From assembly GCA_949286215.1 (NCBI GenBank), contig CASDYX010000007.1, positions 1-56,732 of the forward strand: 56,732 bases of DNA. Reading direction: 5' to 3'. Below, piece after piece: positions 8,032 through 17,774 of this stretch. The stretch comes from an uncultured Pseudomonadota bacterium (GTDB lineage: Bacteria > Pseudomonadota > Alphaproteobacteria > RF32 > CAG-239). Below the pieces are notes generated by a model. It searched no databases. It saw only the letters and a list, made by a program, of their open reading frames with translations, and was not told the DNA's origin. The position numbers were made by a program, and so were the translations under genes. Position 1 is the first letter of the stretch. The number at the start of each line of letters is the position of its first letter.

Positions 8032-8901
8032 TTACTCACAGAGTTGGTATAAGCCTTGCTCATCCTTACGAAAGCGCCGTTCAGACTCATTTTCATAAGT
8101 TTGCTCACCTTCATCGCACCAGTCATACACTCCAAAATGGCTGATGATTTCGCCTTCAGGTGTAATTTCTTCCAAAGTGACCCATTCCTGATGTCCTGAA
8201 TTGGAATTATTCCATTTTTCAGAGCTGGTATCTGCTTTTACCAAGCACCGCATCTCATCGTCATAATATTGATACAAACCGTTATCGCAGAGAATAACGT
8301 CATCTTGATGTTTAATATACTTCCCGATGTAGTATAGTTCCGTGTGTTTCAGTAAGAATAACTCTTTATCAACCAAGTAGAGCGTTGAAACATTATTCCC
8401 TAAAAACAATTCCAAAATCACACTACTCCATGTGTTCAAAAAAGACTGATACAGATATTGTTTATCTACCAAAAGATATTTATCATTAACCAGCACGAAA
8501 TCTTGCGTCTCGCGAGCAACTAACAACAGATATTTTTTATCTGAGCTGTTTGGCTCATCTTCTGCGCTCCAACAGCTTGATAAGATATCCTGCTCGCATA
8601 GGGCTTGTTCGTCAATTTCTAACGATGATACAACTTCCTTCAATCTTCTTTGGGTTACTTGGCATATTGTCAATTCAGCTTGGCTCGGAAAACACAAATC
8701 ATACTCTTTGCAAATTGATTGAGCCTCATCATAGCTCAGTTTTTGACTAAATGCATGATGTAAGAGCAAATAAAACTTCGGAACAATGCTAATTGCATTA
8801 ACTTCCTTTTGTTCTGTTCCCTGCCCATAAGTCAACTTCACGACCTCATGAGTGTTCTTATCCCAATAAAGATAGCGTTTAATTTGATTTTTCGGTTCCA
8901 T
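8032..8901 (-). CDS. Cytoplasmic protein of unknown function with a faint DUF1566-like segment
   Basis: The protein has 289 residues and no signal peptide, and is acidic with many Tyr, Trp and Cys. Residues ~55-140 contain SYDEAQSICKEYDLCFPSQA followed by EL, and later CWSAEDE and an alternating hydrophobic segment. That order (xxA-x2-C, LPS-x2-EL, WS-x-E) resembles the DUF1566/Lcl-type fold of the secreted proteins at 54-56 kb, but without export signals. The C-terminal half repeats short DKxYLLVDKxYLY-like strands. The similarity is weak and read by eye. No function is assigned. The gene lies 74 bases downstream of the membrane-protein gene at 8976-10025. Confidence 0.6.
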   Translation of the reverse strand: MEPKNQIKRYLYWDKNTHEVVKLTYGQGTEQKEVNAISIVPKFYLLLHHAFSQKLSYDEAQSICKEYDLCFPSQAELTICQVTQRRLKEVVSSLEIDEQALCEQDILSSCWSAEDEPNSSDKKYLLLVARETQDFVLVNDKYLLVDKQYLYQSFLNTWSSVILELFLGNNVSTLYLVDKELFLLKHTELYYIGKYIKHQDDVILCDNGLYQYYDDEMRCLVKADTSSEKWNNSNSGHQEWVTLEEITPEGEIISHFGVYDWCDEGEQTYENESERRFRKDEQGLYQLCE

Positions 8902-8940
8902 AAAAATATAGTTTAAAATGATACAACAAAATTACTAATC

Positions 8941-8956
8941 ACTCTGCGGGCAGAGT
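8941..8956 (-). terminator. Weak hairpin after the membrane-protein gene
   Basis: ACTCTGC and GCAGAGT form a 7-bp stem with a 2-base centre, in the gap between the 8976-10025 and 8032-8901 genes. Only a poor T-rich stretch follows on the minus strand, so termination would be partial. Confidence 0.4.
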
Positions 8957-8975
8957 AATGCAATTTTGCTGTTTG

Positions 8976-10025
8976 TCAATCTTTATTTATGAACCTACAT
9001 ATATACCGAAATACAATCACAAAAATTAGAAACAAGTAATAAAAAATTATATGCGGCGTTATCATTAAGATACAAATTACAACCATTGAAGGAATCGCAT
9101 ATATAGAGGTATAAATAATAGTAACAAATGCGCAGATAAACATTAATGCTACCATACCAATACCTAGCAGGCTTAAGTTTATCAGAGGCGTATATATCCA
9201 TTTTTCAAAAAAATTCTTATTGTCTGACTTGAGATAGTGCTTAACTTGACAATATTCATACGGTAAAAAAACATTCCCCGAATACAATATAAAATTGATT
9301 GCCACCAAAGAAAGCAAAAACATATTTTGAAAAGCATAAGGACTTAGCTCGGTGTTTAGCATAAAAATATCAGATAATGCGCTATGCAATTTATCATTTT
9401 GACTTATGACATCGCCTGCGACAAAAAAGGCTAATTGATAGTAAAAAATACCCCCCAATATACTTCCAAACAGTAAGATGCATCTATCTTTCAAAATTTG
9501 AATAAGATGTTTTTGAATTTGTTTTAACTGCTTTTGTTTAGGTGTTAACGTCGGGTGCAAATGTCTTAAATCAAATTTTAGCTCGTAAGAAGAGGATATC
9601 TGGATTGTTCCTTGCTTGCTCGTATGCCATTTGGCTTCTTTTGCGGGGAGTTTTCGAAATGCTTTATTTAAAACATCAAACCCTCGCAACAAAACAATTT
9701 GCATTAGGCTATAAATTTTGAAAGGTGAACCTTTTCTGGAAAAATAAGCAACACCTAGAATCGGGAGCAACAACATCAACATTCCCCATGAGGTTGGATG
9801 CTCTTGCAAAAATGCCTTTACGACCATTAGTATAAAATAAAAAACTATCAAACATAAAATTAAATTATAGAAGTTTCCGTGATTGTGATAATTTTCTATT
9901 TTTGATAATAGATTTTTTAATGGATTCCGGGGAGATAAAGTTTCCGCCAATTTTAAATTGGGAATTTGTTGTTTAAATTTTTCATACTCTTTGGGCAATA
10001 AAGTTTGGGGAGAAAGTTCTATCAT
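8976..10025 (-). CDS. Polytopic membrane protein of unknown function
   Basis: The protein has 349 residues with about six or seven membrane helices, for example NLILCLIVFYFILMVVKAFL, then GMLMLLLPILGVAYF, CILLFGSILGGIFYYQLAFF, MFLLSLVAINFILYSGN and a C-terminal cluster. A cytoplasmic or periplasmic loop of ~85 residues sits between helices 2 and 3 and is rich in Lys/Gln. The start overlaps the stop of the upstream 10022-10975 gene by four bases, so the two are translationally coupled and probably act together. No family is recognised. Confidence 0.75.
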   Translation of the reverse strand: MIELSPQTLLPKEYEKFKQQIPNLKLAETLSPRNPLKNLLSKIENYHNHGNFYNLILCLIVFYFILMVVKAFLQEHPTSWGMLMLLLPILGVAYFSRKGSPFKIYSLMQIVLLRGFDVLNKAFRKLPAKEAKWHTSKQGTIQISSSYELKFDLRHLHPTLTPKQKQLKQIQKHLIQILKDRCILLFGSILGGIFYYQLAFFVAGDVISQNDKLHSALSDIFMLNTELSPYAFQNMFLLSLVAINFILYSGNVFLPYEYCQVKHYLKSDNKNFFEKWIYTPLINLSLLGIGMVALMFICAFVTIIYTSIYAIPSMVVICILMITPHIIFYYLFLIFVIVFRYICRFINKD

Positions 10026-10975
10026 TTGTTTTCTCCTATATGGCTGATATCTATTGAAAACGAGTGATTATTGACGTTCACAAATAAGATTTGCGGATTT
10101 TTTCTTTTGTCTGCGCTTAACACAATCTCTTTTTCTGGTTGGTTGGGATTGGGAATATAATTAATCGTTCGAGGATATGGTGGGCAGTTGAGAAATAAGT
10201 TTTTATCTTGCTTGTATTTTGCAGGTAAAGAGGTCTCAGACAAGTAATCTTTTTGGGGATTATAATCATCAATAAAGTAAATATAATGCGTTCCTTCATA
10301 ATCAAATCCATTTTTAGCTTCTCCAAATGCTGAGATGCCTATTACATATAATGCCTTATTCTTTCTAAGACGCACAGCCTCGTAAGATGCCGTATATATT
10401 TTATAGGTGTTTTGGGTTTGAGTTATTAGAACATCTTTTGAAAGAAAGGGCCTATCTCCGGGGTAAGTCCAATTATGAAAAATTTCAAAAGGGAGAAGAT
10501 TTGGGGTTTGCGTCTTGCATTTATTTTCTTTATCGAGATATTTAATTGATTGTAAAATAACACCTGGTGTATTTATCTGCGGATAGATAACTTCCAAGTC
10601 GGCAAATTTGTCATAGACAGCGAGTTCTGAGTGGTTGTTATATATCCCTACCCTGTATTGTTTTTCTTTTATGGGGGAAAAATTATGGATTTCTTGATAC
10701 GAGGTATTAAGTGGGGTCGCCTGAGGAACATTCACATTTAAACGAATTTCTTGCTGACGAATTTTTTGTTGCCAAATTTGTTGCATCTTTGAACTTTTAT
10801 AAATTGCATCAACGCATTTTATAACATCGGGCAAAGATGACTTTTCATCACACCAACTACGTGGTGAAAGCTCCAATATGTTTGCATCATAATGCCTTAT
10901 TGCAAAATAATCTATTATGCCCAGAACAATCACGCTTAATATTATTAGATTACATTGTACTTTTGTTAAAGGCAT
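10022..10975 (-). CDS. Membrane-anchored periplasmic protein, paralogue of the 40.7-kb gene
   Basis: The protein has 317 residues. A single N-terminal hydrophobic segment (LIILSVIVLGIIDYFAI) should anchor or export it. Several stretches match the gene at 40745-41527: DVIKCVDAIY against KVIECINLNY, then S-x-EAV followed by an IG-x3-AF stretch, a YF-x-D-x2-N region, and a C-terminal LS-x-D-x-R-x-NP block ending in S-x2-ID. So the two are divergent paralogues. It lies 10 bases downstream of mutS and is coupled to the membrane protein at 8976-10025. The function is unknown. A periplasmic location is inferred. Confidence 0.7.
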   Translation of the reverse strand: MPLTKVQCNLIILSVIVLGIIDYFAIRHYDANILELSPRSWCDEKSSLPDVIKCVDAIYKSSKMQQIWQQKIRQQEIRLNVNVPQATPLNTSYQEIHNFSPIKEKQYRVGIYNNHSELAVYDKFADLEVIYPQINTPGVILQSIKYLDKENKCKTQTPNLLPFEIFHNWTYPGDRPFLSKDVLITQTQNTYKIYTASYEAVRLRKNKALYVIGISAFGEAKNGFDYEGTHYIYFIDDYNPQKDYLSETSLPAKYKQDKNLFLNCPPYPRTINYIPNPNQPEKEIVLSADKRKNPQILFVNVNNHSFSIDISHIGENK

Positions 10976-10985
10976 TTTGCTTTCC

Positions 10986-13673
10986 TTAATTGGGCGTTTG
11001 GTTTAGAGATTTCAACTCATAGAGTTTTTCTAATGCCTCACGCGGGGTGAGCTCGTCTGGGTTTAACTCATCAATGAATTTTGAGACTTCTGATTTCACG
11101 GCAACGACTTCTTCTTTAGGTTTGAGCGTTGCAAACAAGGGTAAATCATCAGCGAGCGAAGCTATATTTTTTTGTTTGCCGGTGTGCTCTAATGAGTTTA
11201 AGACCTGTTCGGCACGTTTGATAACTACTTTCGGTAAGCCTGCCAATTTGGCAACGTGGATACCATAAGACCTATCAGCCGCCCCTTCAATTACCTCATG
11301 CAAAAAGATAACTTCATCATTGAACTCTTTGATTTTCATACAATGTAAGCTCATTTTGTTGAGTTTTGATACCAAAGTTGTGAGCTCATGATAGTGCGTA
11401 GCAAACAAAGCCCGGCAATGATTTGCTTCGTGCAGATGCTCTATTACCGCCCAAGCAATTGACAGGCCATCAAAGGTGGCGGTACCACGTCCGATTTCAT
11501 CCAAGATAACAAAAGAACGCTCATCAGCCTGATTCAAAATACTGGCCGTTTCCACCATTTCAACCATAAAAGTTGAACGTCCTCGAGCCAAGTCATCACT
11601 GGCGCCGACACGGGAAAAGATTTTATCAATAATACCGATATGGGCTGATTTACACGGAACATAAGCTCCCATTTGCGCCATGATGGCAATGATGGCATTT
11701 TGACGCAAGAAAGTGGATTTACCTGCCATGTTCGGTCCGGTCAAAAGCCATATCAAATTATTTTCATCCAAGGTGCAGTTATTGCCAACAAACGTACCGT
11801 TATGTTCCTTTTTAATGGCATATTCCACTACGGGATGTCTGCCCTCCTCTACCTCAAAGGCTAAAGAATTATCTAACTTTGGACGCGTATAGTCATTTTC
11901 AACCGCAAGGTCAGCCAGACCAGCTCCAACATCTAATTCTGCTAGAGCTTTAGCTGTGCGTGAAATATTGTCTGAGGCGATAATGATTTCTTTGACCAGC
12001 TCATCATAGAGTTCTAATTCCATTGCCAAGGATTTTTCGGCGGCACCTCTGATATTATTCTCAAGCTCAGTTAACTCAACCGTGGTAAAGCGGGCGGCAT
12101 TTAAGACTGATTGACGATGGATAAAGTCCTTATTTTCAAGCAACTCTGTTGCATATTTGCTTTGAACCTCAATAAAATAGCCAATAACATTGTTGTATTT
12201 AATCTTCAAATTCGGAATATTGACTGCTTGGGCATATTTATTCTGCAATTCCAAAATCAGCTTATGGCTATCTTCCTTAAGCTCTTTAATCGAATCTAAG
12301 GGAGGATAATAGCCCTCTTTAATAAAACCACCGTCACGAGCTAACAATGGCAATTCCTCAGCCAATGCATTTGTGAGCATATTGACCAAGTTATCATAAA
12401 CACCTAGGCGTTCCACAATCTCCTGAACAGCCTGTGGCAATCCTTCATCAATAGTATCTGACTGAGAATTGAAATTTGCCAACATATTTTTGAGCTTTGG
12501 CAAAGCCGTTAAAGTGGTGTTGATGTTGGCCATATCTCTCGGGCCGCCACGACCGACACTCAACCTGGAAACGGCTCTTTCCATATCAGGGCAAGATTTC
12601 AAAATCTCACGGATATCCTCTCTTAGGCGGGGATGATTGATGAAAAACTCTATGACATCCAAGCGGTTATTAATTTCTGCCAAATCCACCAACGGGCTGG
12701 CAACTCGACTTGCCAACAAACGTCCGCCACAAGCGGTGACCGTTCTATCCATAACCGATAACAGCGTCGCTCCCTTATCTCCGGTCAGAGATTCCAGAAG
12801 CTCCAAATTCTTGCGGGTGGCGCCGTCAATCTCCATCACTTTATTTTCATAAACCTTTATCGGTTTTTCTATCCTTGGCATTTGCCCTTTTTGGGTATTT
12901 TCAACATAGTCAAGCAAAATACCGGCGGCGGTTGTTTCTGCTCGGCTAAAGCTGCCAAAAGCATCTAATGTTTCTACCTTAAAAATATCTTGCAAGCGTT
13001 TTTTGGCATTTTCACTATTAAATCTGGCTTGTGGTAATACAGAGAGCTTTTCACGATATTCGTTTAAGATATTAAAGACACGTTGATTTTGCAAATAACT
13101 ATCCGAAACCAAAATTTCGACCGGACTTAAACGCGCTAAGGTAGAGCCCAAGACAACCGCTTCTTCTTTGTCTTTGAGGTTGAGTTCTTGCGTATAAAAA
13201 TCTCCCGTGGATAAATCTAACCAAGAAAGCCCCAAAGTGTCATTTAATTTGGCTAGGCTTAAAATAAAATTGTTACGTTTGGATTCAAGAAGGTTGTCTT
13301 CAGTTAGAGTTCCGGGGGTGACTAAACGAATGACCTCTCTGCGAACAACTGCCTTATAGCCTCTTTTTTTGGCTTCTTTCGGGTCTTCGGTTTGCTCACA
13401 AATTGCAACCTTATAACCCTGACGAATTAATTTTGCCAAATAACTCTCGTATGCGTGGAAAGGAACACCACACATCGGAACATCATCCCCATCGAATTTG
13501 CCACGCTTGGTCAAGGCTATATCTAAGGCTTTTGACGCCGTAACCGCATCGTCAAAAAACATTTCATAAAAATCGCCCATGCGATAAAACAATAAATAAT
13601 CTTTATGTTGGGCTTTTATCTCAAGATATTGCGCCATCATCGGCGTTATGGAAGAAGATGTATTTTCAGTCAT
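10986..13673 (-). CDS. mutS: DNA mismatch repair ATPase MutS
   Basis: The protein is 895 residues from the ATG at 13673; an in-frame ATG at 13685 would add four residues and neither has a clear ribosome site. The mismatch-recognition Phe-x-Glu is present in [14 protein letters not shown]. The C-terminal ATPase has Walker [10 protein letters not shown], then a Walker B region ending LDEIGRGT, and FATHYHEL. It recognises mispairs and starts repair with MutL in the cytosol. Length and domain order are those of a standard MutS1. The convergent gene order on the left and the divergent sensor kinase on the right place it alone or at the head of the 10.0-kb genes. Confidence 0.97.
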   Translation of the reverse strand: MTENTSSSITPMMAQYLEIKAQHKDYLLFYRMGDFYEMFFDDAVTASKALDIALTKRGKFDGDDVPMCGVPFHAYESYLAKLIRQGYKVAICEQTEDPKEAKKRGYKAVVRREVIRLVTPGTLTEDNLLESKRNNFILSLAKLNDTLGLSWLDLSTGDFYTQELNLKDKEEAVVLGSTLARLSPVEILVSDSYLQNQRVFNILNEYREKLSVLPQARFNSENAKKRLQDIFKVETLDAFGSFSRAETTAAGILLDYVENTQKGQMPRIEKPIKVYENKVMEIDGATRKNLELLESLTGDKGATLLSVMDRTVTACGGRLLASRVASPLVDLAEINNRLDVIEFFINHPRLREDIREILKSCPDMERAVSRLSVGRGGPRDMANINTTLTALPKLKNMLANFNSQSDTIDEGLPQAVQEIVERLGVYDNLVNMLTNALAEELPLLARDGGFIKEGYYPPLDSIKELKEDSHKLILELQNKYAQAVNIPNLKIKYNNVIGYFIEVQSKYATELLENKDFIHRQSVLNAARFTTVELTELENNIRGAAEKSLAMELELYDELVKEIIIASDNISRTAKALAELDVGAGLADLAVENDYTRPKLDNSLAFEVEEGRHPVVEYAIKKEHNGTFVGNNCTLDENNLIWLLTGPNMAGKSTFLRQNAIIAIMAQMGAYVPCKSAHIGIIDKIFSRVGASDDLARGRSTFMVEMVETASILNQADERSFVILDEIGRGTATFDGLSIAWAVIEHLHEANHCRALFATHYHELTTLVSKLNKMSLHCMKIKEFNDEVIFLHEVIEGAADRSYGIHVAKLAGLPKVVIKRAEQVLNSLEHTGKQKNIASLADDLPLFATLKPKEEVVAVKSEVSKFIDELNPDELTPREALEKLYELKSLNQTPN

Positions 13674-13768
13674 TATTTTTTGCAATTATTTAGTAAATTT
13701 AAACTATCTGTATAATAGTATAATTTAAGAGTTCGTCCAGATTTTTTTAGCATTTATGGGACAAGAAG

Positions 13769-15190
13769 ATGTTTAAGAAAAGTTCTACTGCTTATCAATT
13801 TGAAAAAAACAACAAATTTGCCGACCGTGTCTTGGTGCTCTCATTTCCTCCGGCTTTGGTATTTATTATGCTGGTGGCTCTTAAAATGCTTGCGCCGTCA
13901 ATGGCTATTATCTCTTATGCCACAATCATTGTGTTCAATATTGTGTTCTTGCTCCCGCTTTCCTTTGAAATGCAACAGCTCAAAAACTATGTTAAAGGTG
14001 TGGCAAAAGGTGAAATGCCCCGTGATGAAGTTGATGTCTCAGAAAAAGACGCCAAAGAAATTGTTGAAGCCGTAAACTCAATGCATCGTTTTTGGGCGGC
14101 TAAAACCGATAATTTGGAAGCTCAGGCCATTTCCGATACCGCCGTTTTGGACACTTTGCCTGACCCGATTATGATGATTGACAGATCCGGCAATATTATC
14201 GGGGCAAATTTATCATCCCGCGTGTTGTTTGGCAAAAACATTACATCAAAAAATATAGAACAGCTCATCTCCTCTAATAATTTCATTGATGCGGTTTCAA
14301 AAGTCTTGAAAAAAGAAAGCGAATCGGAAAACTTGATTTTTTATATCAAAAAACCTATCGAGCAAAAACTTTATGCCCATATCAAACAGCTTCCCTATCA
14401 ATCCAAAGGGCGTGCCGTAGCGGTGATTTCACTTTATGATATGACCAAAGCCATGAAGATTGAAAAAATGCAATCAGACTTTGTGGCTAATGCCAGTCAC
14501 GAGCTTAGAACTCCTTTAGCGATTATTTCCGGCTTTATTGAAACCTTACAAACAACCGCCAAAGATGATGCCGAGGCTAGAGATAAATTTTTGAAAATTA
14601 TGCAAGAGCAAGCTGAATATATGTCCTCTTTGATTGAGAATTTGCTCTCTCTTTCAAAAATTGAAATGAGCCAAGATACTTTGCCGGAAGGAAAAGTTGA
14701 AGTGAAGAAAATTATTGAAGAAGTGGCTCAAGCTCTTGAGCTAAAAGCAAAAGCCAGAGAAATTTCAATTCATACCTTCTTGGAAGATAACTTACCAATT
14801 ATTACTGCTGATGAGCATCAGGTTAAACAAGTTATTCAAAATCTGACCGATAATGCCGTTAAATATGGCGTGGCTAAAAGCGACTTATTAATTAAGGCTA
14901 AAGTGGTGGAACAAATTCCGCCGTCAAAAAGTTTTAAAGTGGCACAGGGCAAGGCCTTGGCAATTTCGATTAATAACAAAGGCCCCAAAATTGCTCCCGA
15001 AAACTTAGCACGTTTAACTGAGCGTTTCTATCGTATGCAAGAGCATAAAGACCTCAATATAAAAGGTACGGGACTTGGTTTGGCGATTGCTAAGCATATT
15101 ATCCTTAGACACAAAGGAAACCTGACCGTTACCTCTACCTCTTATAACGGAACGACTTTTACAATTTATCTGCCGATTAGCTTTGAATAA
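13769..15190 (+). CDS. PhoR-like membrane sensor histidine kinase
   Basis: The protein has 473 residues. Two N-terminal membrane helices (VLVLSFPPALVFIMLVALKM, and a second from ~45) are followed by a PAS-like domain (ISDTAVLDTLPDPIMMIDRS). A HisKA domain then carries the H-box SHELRTPL with the phosphorylated His at residue 244. The HATPase_c domain shows N (NLTDNAVKYG), a G1-like segment and GTGLGLAIAKHI. The architecture and H-box context match PhoR-type kinases. No response regulator or pst genes are adjacent, so the phosphate assignment is tentative. A strong terminator follows the stop at once, so it is a single-gene unit. Confidence 0.9.
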   Translation: MFKKSSTAYQFEKNNKFADRVLVLSFPPALVFIMLVALKMLAPSMAIISYATIIVFNIVFLLPLSFEMQQLKNYVKGVAKGEMPRDEVDVSEKDAKEIVEAVNSMHRFWAAKTDNLEAQAISDTAVLDTLPDPIMMIDRSGNIIGANLSSRVLFGKNITSKNIEQLISSNNFIDAVSKVLKKESESENLIFYIKKPIEQKLYAHIKQLPYQSKGRAVAVISLYDMTKAMKIEKMQSDFVANASHELRTPLAIISGFIETLQTTAKDDAEARDKFLKIMQEQAEYMSSLIENLLSLSKIEMSQDTLPEGKVEVKKIIEEVAQALELKAKAREISIHTFLEDNLPIITADEHQVKQVIQNLTDNAVKYGVAKSDLLIKAKVVEQIPPSKSFKVAQGKALAISINNKGPKIAPENLARLTERFYRMQEHKDLNIKGTGLGLAIAKHIILRHKGNLTVTSTSYNGTTFTIYLPISFE

Positions 15191-15193
15191 GAA

Positions 15194-15223
15194 AACGGGG
15201 TGAAAAATCACCCCGTTATTTTT
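15194..15223. terminator. Terminator between sensor kinase and rnj
   Basis: AACGGGGTGA and TCACCCCGTT form a perfect 10-bp stem with an AAAA loop, followed on the plus strand by a long T-run. A-rich sequence on the left also allows use from the minus strand. Confidence 0.9.
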
Positions 15224-17029
15224 TTAATCCGGCGTATATAAAATTTCAGGTTGGTCTTCAGAAATGTCTGTACCTGTTTCAAAAGTTATTTCTTCATCTG
15301 CCGAGGGCTTTTTATAAAAATGAATAAATGTTACCGGTTTTATACCTGTTGCATTAAAGACTTTTTTGCGGATTTTGGCGGCAATATATTCTTTAATAGC
15401 CTGAGGGCGATAGTTGAGCTTTACCACCTCTTGCGGGATTGCCTGTAACATCTCTTGTTTGATTTCTTCCGCCAGAGCCTTAAAATCATCTTCTTCCAAG
15501 ATGTCAATCGAGGTTATCTCTAAATCTTCAACCTGCCAATTCTCGCTCAAGACTGCCGTGATAAACAAGCTGCAATTATAGGCGATGCGCCGTCTGTTCT
15601 TGACCAATTGAGACCCTAGGCTAATGAGTTTCTTCCTATCAAAACCTAATTCATCGGTTGGAACAAGTCCCACAATTTCAGCCTTATCCGCATTTATGAA
15701 AACGACATCTCCGTCGCGAACAATTAAAACTTGCCGTACTCCGCAATCTAATTCTTCAGTATAGCGTTTTTGTTGGCGGATGGCTCGTTTATCCCCGTGA
15801 ACAGGAATGACTACCTTGGGACGCAGAAGAGAAAACATTTTTTTGATATCTTCTTTGGTGCCGTGTCCTGAGGTATGAACCATATATTCTTCAGACGAAA
15901 TAACCTCAACGCCGGCATCGCGCAATTTTTCTTGCATACGCTCAATTTTTTCTTCATTCCCCGGAATGATTTGTGAGGAAAAGATTATCGCATCACCTTT
16001 TCCTAACTTAATATCTTTGTTCTCACCATTGACTATTCTGGTCAAACCACTGCGATAATTGCCTTGTGAACCGGCACAGATATAGAGCATTTTATCCAAA
16101 GGAATATCCATCGCTTGTTTGGCTTCAACATAGTAAGGAACATCTTTTAATATACCGCATTCTTTGGCTATGTTCATATTTTGGATTAAGCTCATTCCGG
16201 CAATAACCGGTGTACGTCCGCAAGCATGAGCCGCTAAAATCAAACTTTCCATACGGGCTACATTGGAGGCGAAACACGTTGCCACCAAGGTATTTTTGAA
16301 TCTCGGCATCAACTCTATCAGGCTTTGACGGATTTCCATTTCGGATGGTTGGGTTGCGCCATGTGCCATATGGATTGAATCACCAACGTACAAATCTATA
16401 CCTTGATTACCAATCTCTTCCAAACGTTGATAAGAAGTTTGCAAAAATTCAATATTTCCGTCGTCAAACCGCCAATCGGTAGCATGAAAAATCGTGCCAT
16501 ATTTGGTTTTTATTCTCAGCGCCGAATTTTCGGGCAAAGAGTGAACAACCGGCACATATTCAACCTCAAAATTTGCTAACTTTACTATCGGGTTCTCATT
16601 TACCGAAATGAGTTCGACCTCACCGTCTAACTTAAACTCTCTTAGGCGCGGCACAATATGCCCAATGGTGAAATCCGTTGCATAGACCGGGCATCTTAAT
16701 TTTGGCCAGATATGAGCAATTGCCCCAAAGTGATCCTCATGTGAGTGGGTGATAAACATTGCTTCAATACAATCTTTATAATTTTCAAGCCAACTTGGAT
16801 CTGCCAGTCCTAATTCCATACCGGGGAAATCATCATTTAAAAAGTCATATCCGGCATCAACGACAATGATTTTGCCCTCGCAAATATAGGCATACATATT
16901 CATGCCGACTTTTTCGGCTCCGCCCAGGGCTATAAAATAAAATCCTTCCTTTTGCAAAAAAGGCGGTAATTCTGCATTATCCGGCACTTGTGTTTGTTCT
17001 TCTGTTTGATTTAATATTTCTTCACTCAT
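15224..17029 (-). CDS. rnj: Ribonuclease J
   Basis: The protein has 601 residues. The metallo-beta-lactamase core shows the zinc motif HSHEDH followed by GAIAHIWP, with later conserved HATDWR and VIPVHGD blocks and the beta-CASP segment. It acts as a 5'-to-3' exo/endoribonuclease in RNA maturation and decay. The start overlaps the end of birA by eight bases, and the nuoN-birA-rnj order is typical of Alphaproteobacteria. GGAAGC lies before the ATG. Length and motifs are normal. Confidence 0.95.
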   Translation of the reverse strand: MSEEILNQTEEQTQVPDNAELPPFLQKEGFYFIALGGAEKVGMNMYAYICEGKIIVVDAGYDFLNDDFPGMELGLADPSWLENYKDCIEAMFITHSHEDHFGAIAHIWPKLRCPVYATDFTIGHIVPRLREFKLDGEVELISVNENPIVKLANFEVEYVPVVHSLPENSALRIKTKYGTIFHATDWRFDDGNIEFLQTSYQRLEEIGNQGIDLYVGDSIHMAHGATQPSEMEIRQSLIELMPRFKNTLVATCFASNVARMESLILAAHACGRTPVIAGMSLIQNMNIAKECGILKDVPYYVEAKQAMDIPLDKMLYICAGSQGNYRSGLTRIVNGENKDIKLGKGDAIIFSSQIIPGNEEKIERMQEKLRDAGVEVISSEEYMVHTSGHGTKEDIKKMFSLLRPKVVIPVHGDKRAIRQQKRYTEELDCGVRQVLIVRDGDVVFINADKAEIVGLVPTDELGFDRKKLISLGSQLVKNRRRIAYNCSLFITAVLSENWQVEDLEITSIDILEEDDFKALAEEIKQEMLQAIPQEVVKLNYRPQAIKEYIAAKIRKKVFNATGIKPVTFIHFYKKPSADEEITFETGTDISEDQPEILYTPD

Positions 17030-17765
17030 TGATTACTTGCTTCCTTTGGGGATAAAACACATCACCCGCATATATCTTTTTGATATCTGCTCCCTGATTG
17101 AGCAATAAAGAGCCATGCTCATCTACGCCTTCAAATATGCCGACAAGGTCCTCATTATCTAAATGAACAATAATCTCTTCATGTAAACCTTTGGCGTGCG
17201 AGAGCCATTCCGTTCTTATTGGTTCAAAACCTTGGAGTTGCCATGTTTCATAATACGAATTGAAATTTTCAAGGTAATTTTTTAAAAATTCAAGTCTTTC
17301 AATCTCTATTCCTTCATCTGCCAAACTGGTGCAAGGATACGGCATATTCACCAACTTCGGTGCTATTTTCAAATTAACCCCAATTCCAATTATCAAATAA
17401 TCTCCCGCACCTTTTTCCAGCAACATGCCTGAAACTTTTTTATCATTGACCAAAATATCATTGGGCCATTTGAGTTCCACTTTTAATACGGGATTTAAAT
17501 CTTGTATCGTGCGCCAAAGGCTTAGTGTAGAAATAAAGACCATGGCACCAATGTTCTTTAATTCACATTCAAGACCTTGCGAAAAAAATAAGTTGCCATC
17601 CAGACCTATCCAGCTGTGCCCTCTTCTGCCGCGACCGCTTATTTGTCTTTGGGCCGAAATGATGACCTTTTCGCCGGTAATGTTGGCACTTAATTTTTTT
17701 ACTTCGTCATTGGTGCTGCCTACTTCTTCCATATCGTGCAACATCCATTCGCCGATATATTCCAT
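17022..17765 (-). CDS. birA: Biotin--[acetyl-CoA-carboxylase] ligase
   Basis: The protein has 247 residues. The biotin-binding signatures are present: GSTNDEVKKL near residue 17, GRGRRGHSW near residue 45, and LKWPNDILV plus KVSGMLLE further on. It charges biotin and attaches it to carboxyl carrier proteins such as AccB. It lacks the N-terminal winged-helix DNA-binding domain of E. coli BirA, so it is a class I enzyme without repressor function. It lies between nuoN (9-base gap) and rnj (8-base overlap) in one transcript. AAGGAAA precedes the ATG. Confidence 0.93.
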   Translation of the reverse strand: MEYIGEWMLHDMEEVGSTNDEVKKLSANITGEKVIISAQRQISGRGRRGHSWIGLDGNLFFSQGLECELKNIGAMVFISTLSLWRTIQDLNPVLKVELKWPNDILVNDKKVSGMLLEKGAGDYLIIGIGVNLKIAPKLVNMPYPCTSLADEGIEIERLEFLKNYLENFNSYYETWQLQGFEPIRTEWLSHAKGLHEEIIVHLDNEDLVGIFEGVDEHGSLLLNQGADIKKIYAGDVFYPQRKQVINE

Positions 17766-17774
17766 GTTTTTTCC

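Noticed and set aside
13769..15190. Firm call as PhoR of a phosphate regulon
   Set aside because: The kinase has PhoR-like architecture but no phoB, pst or phoU neighbours, so the signal cannot be assigned.
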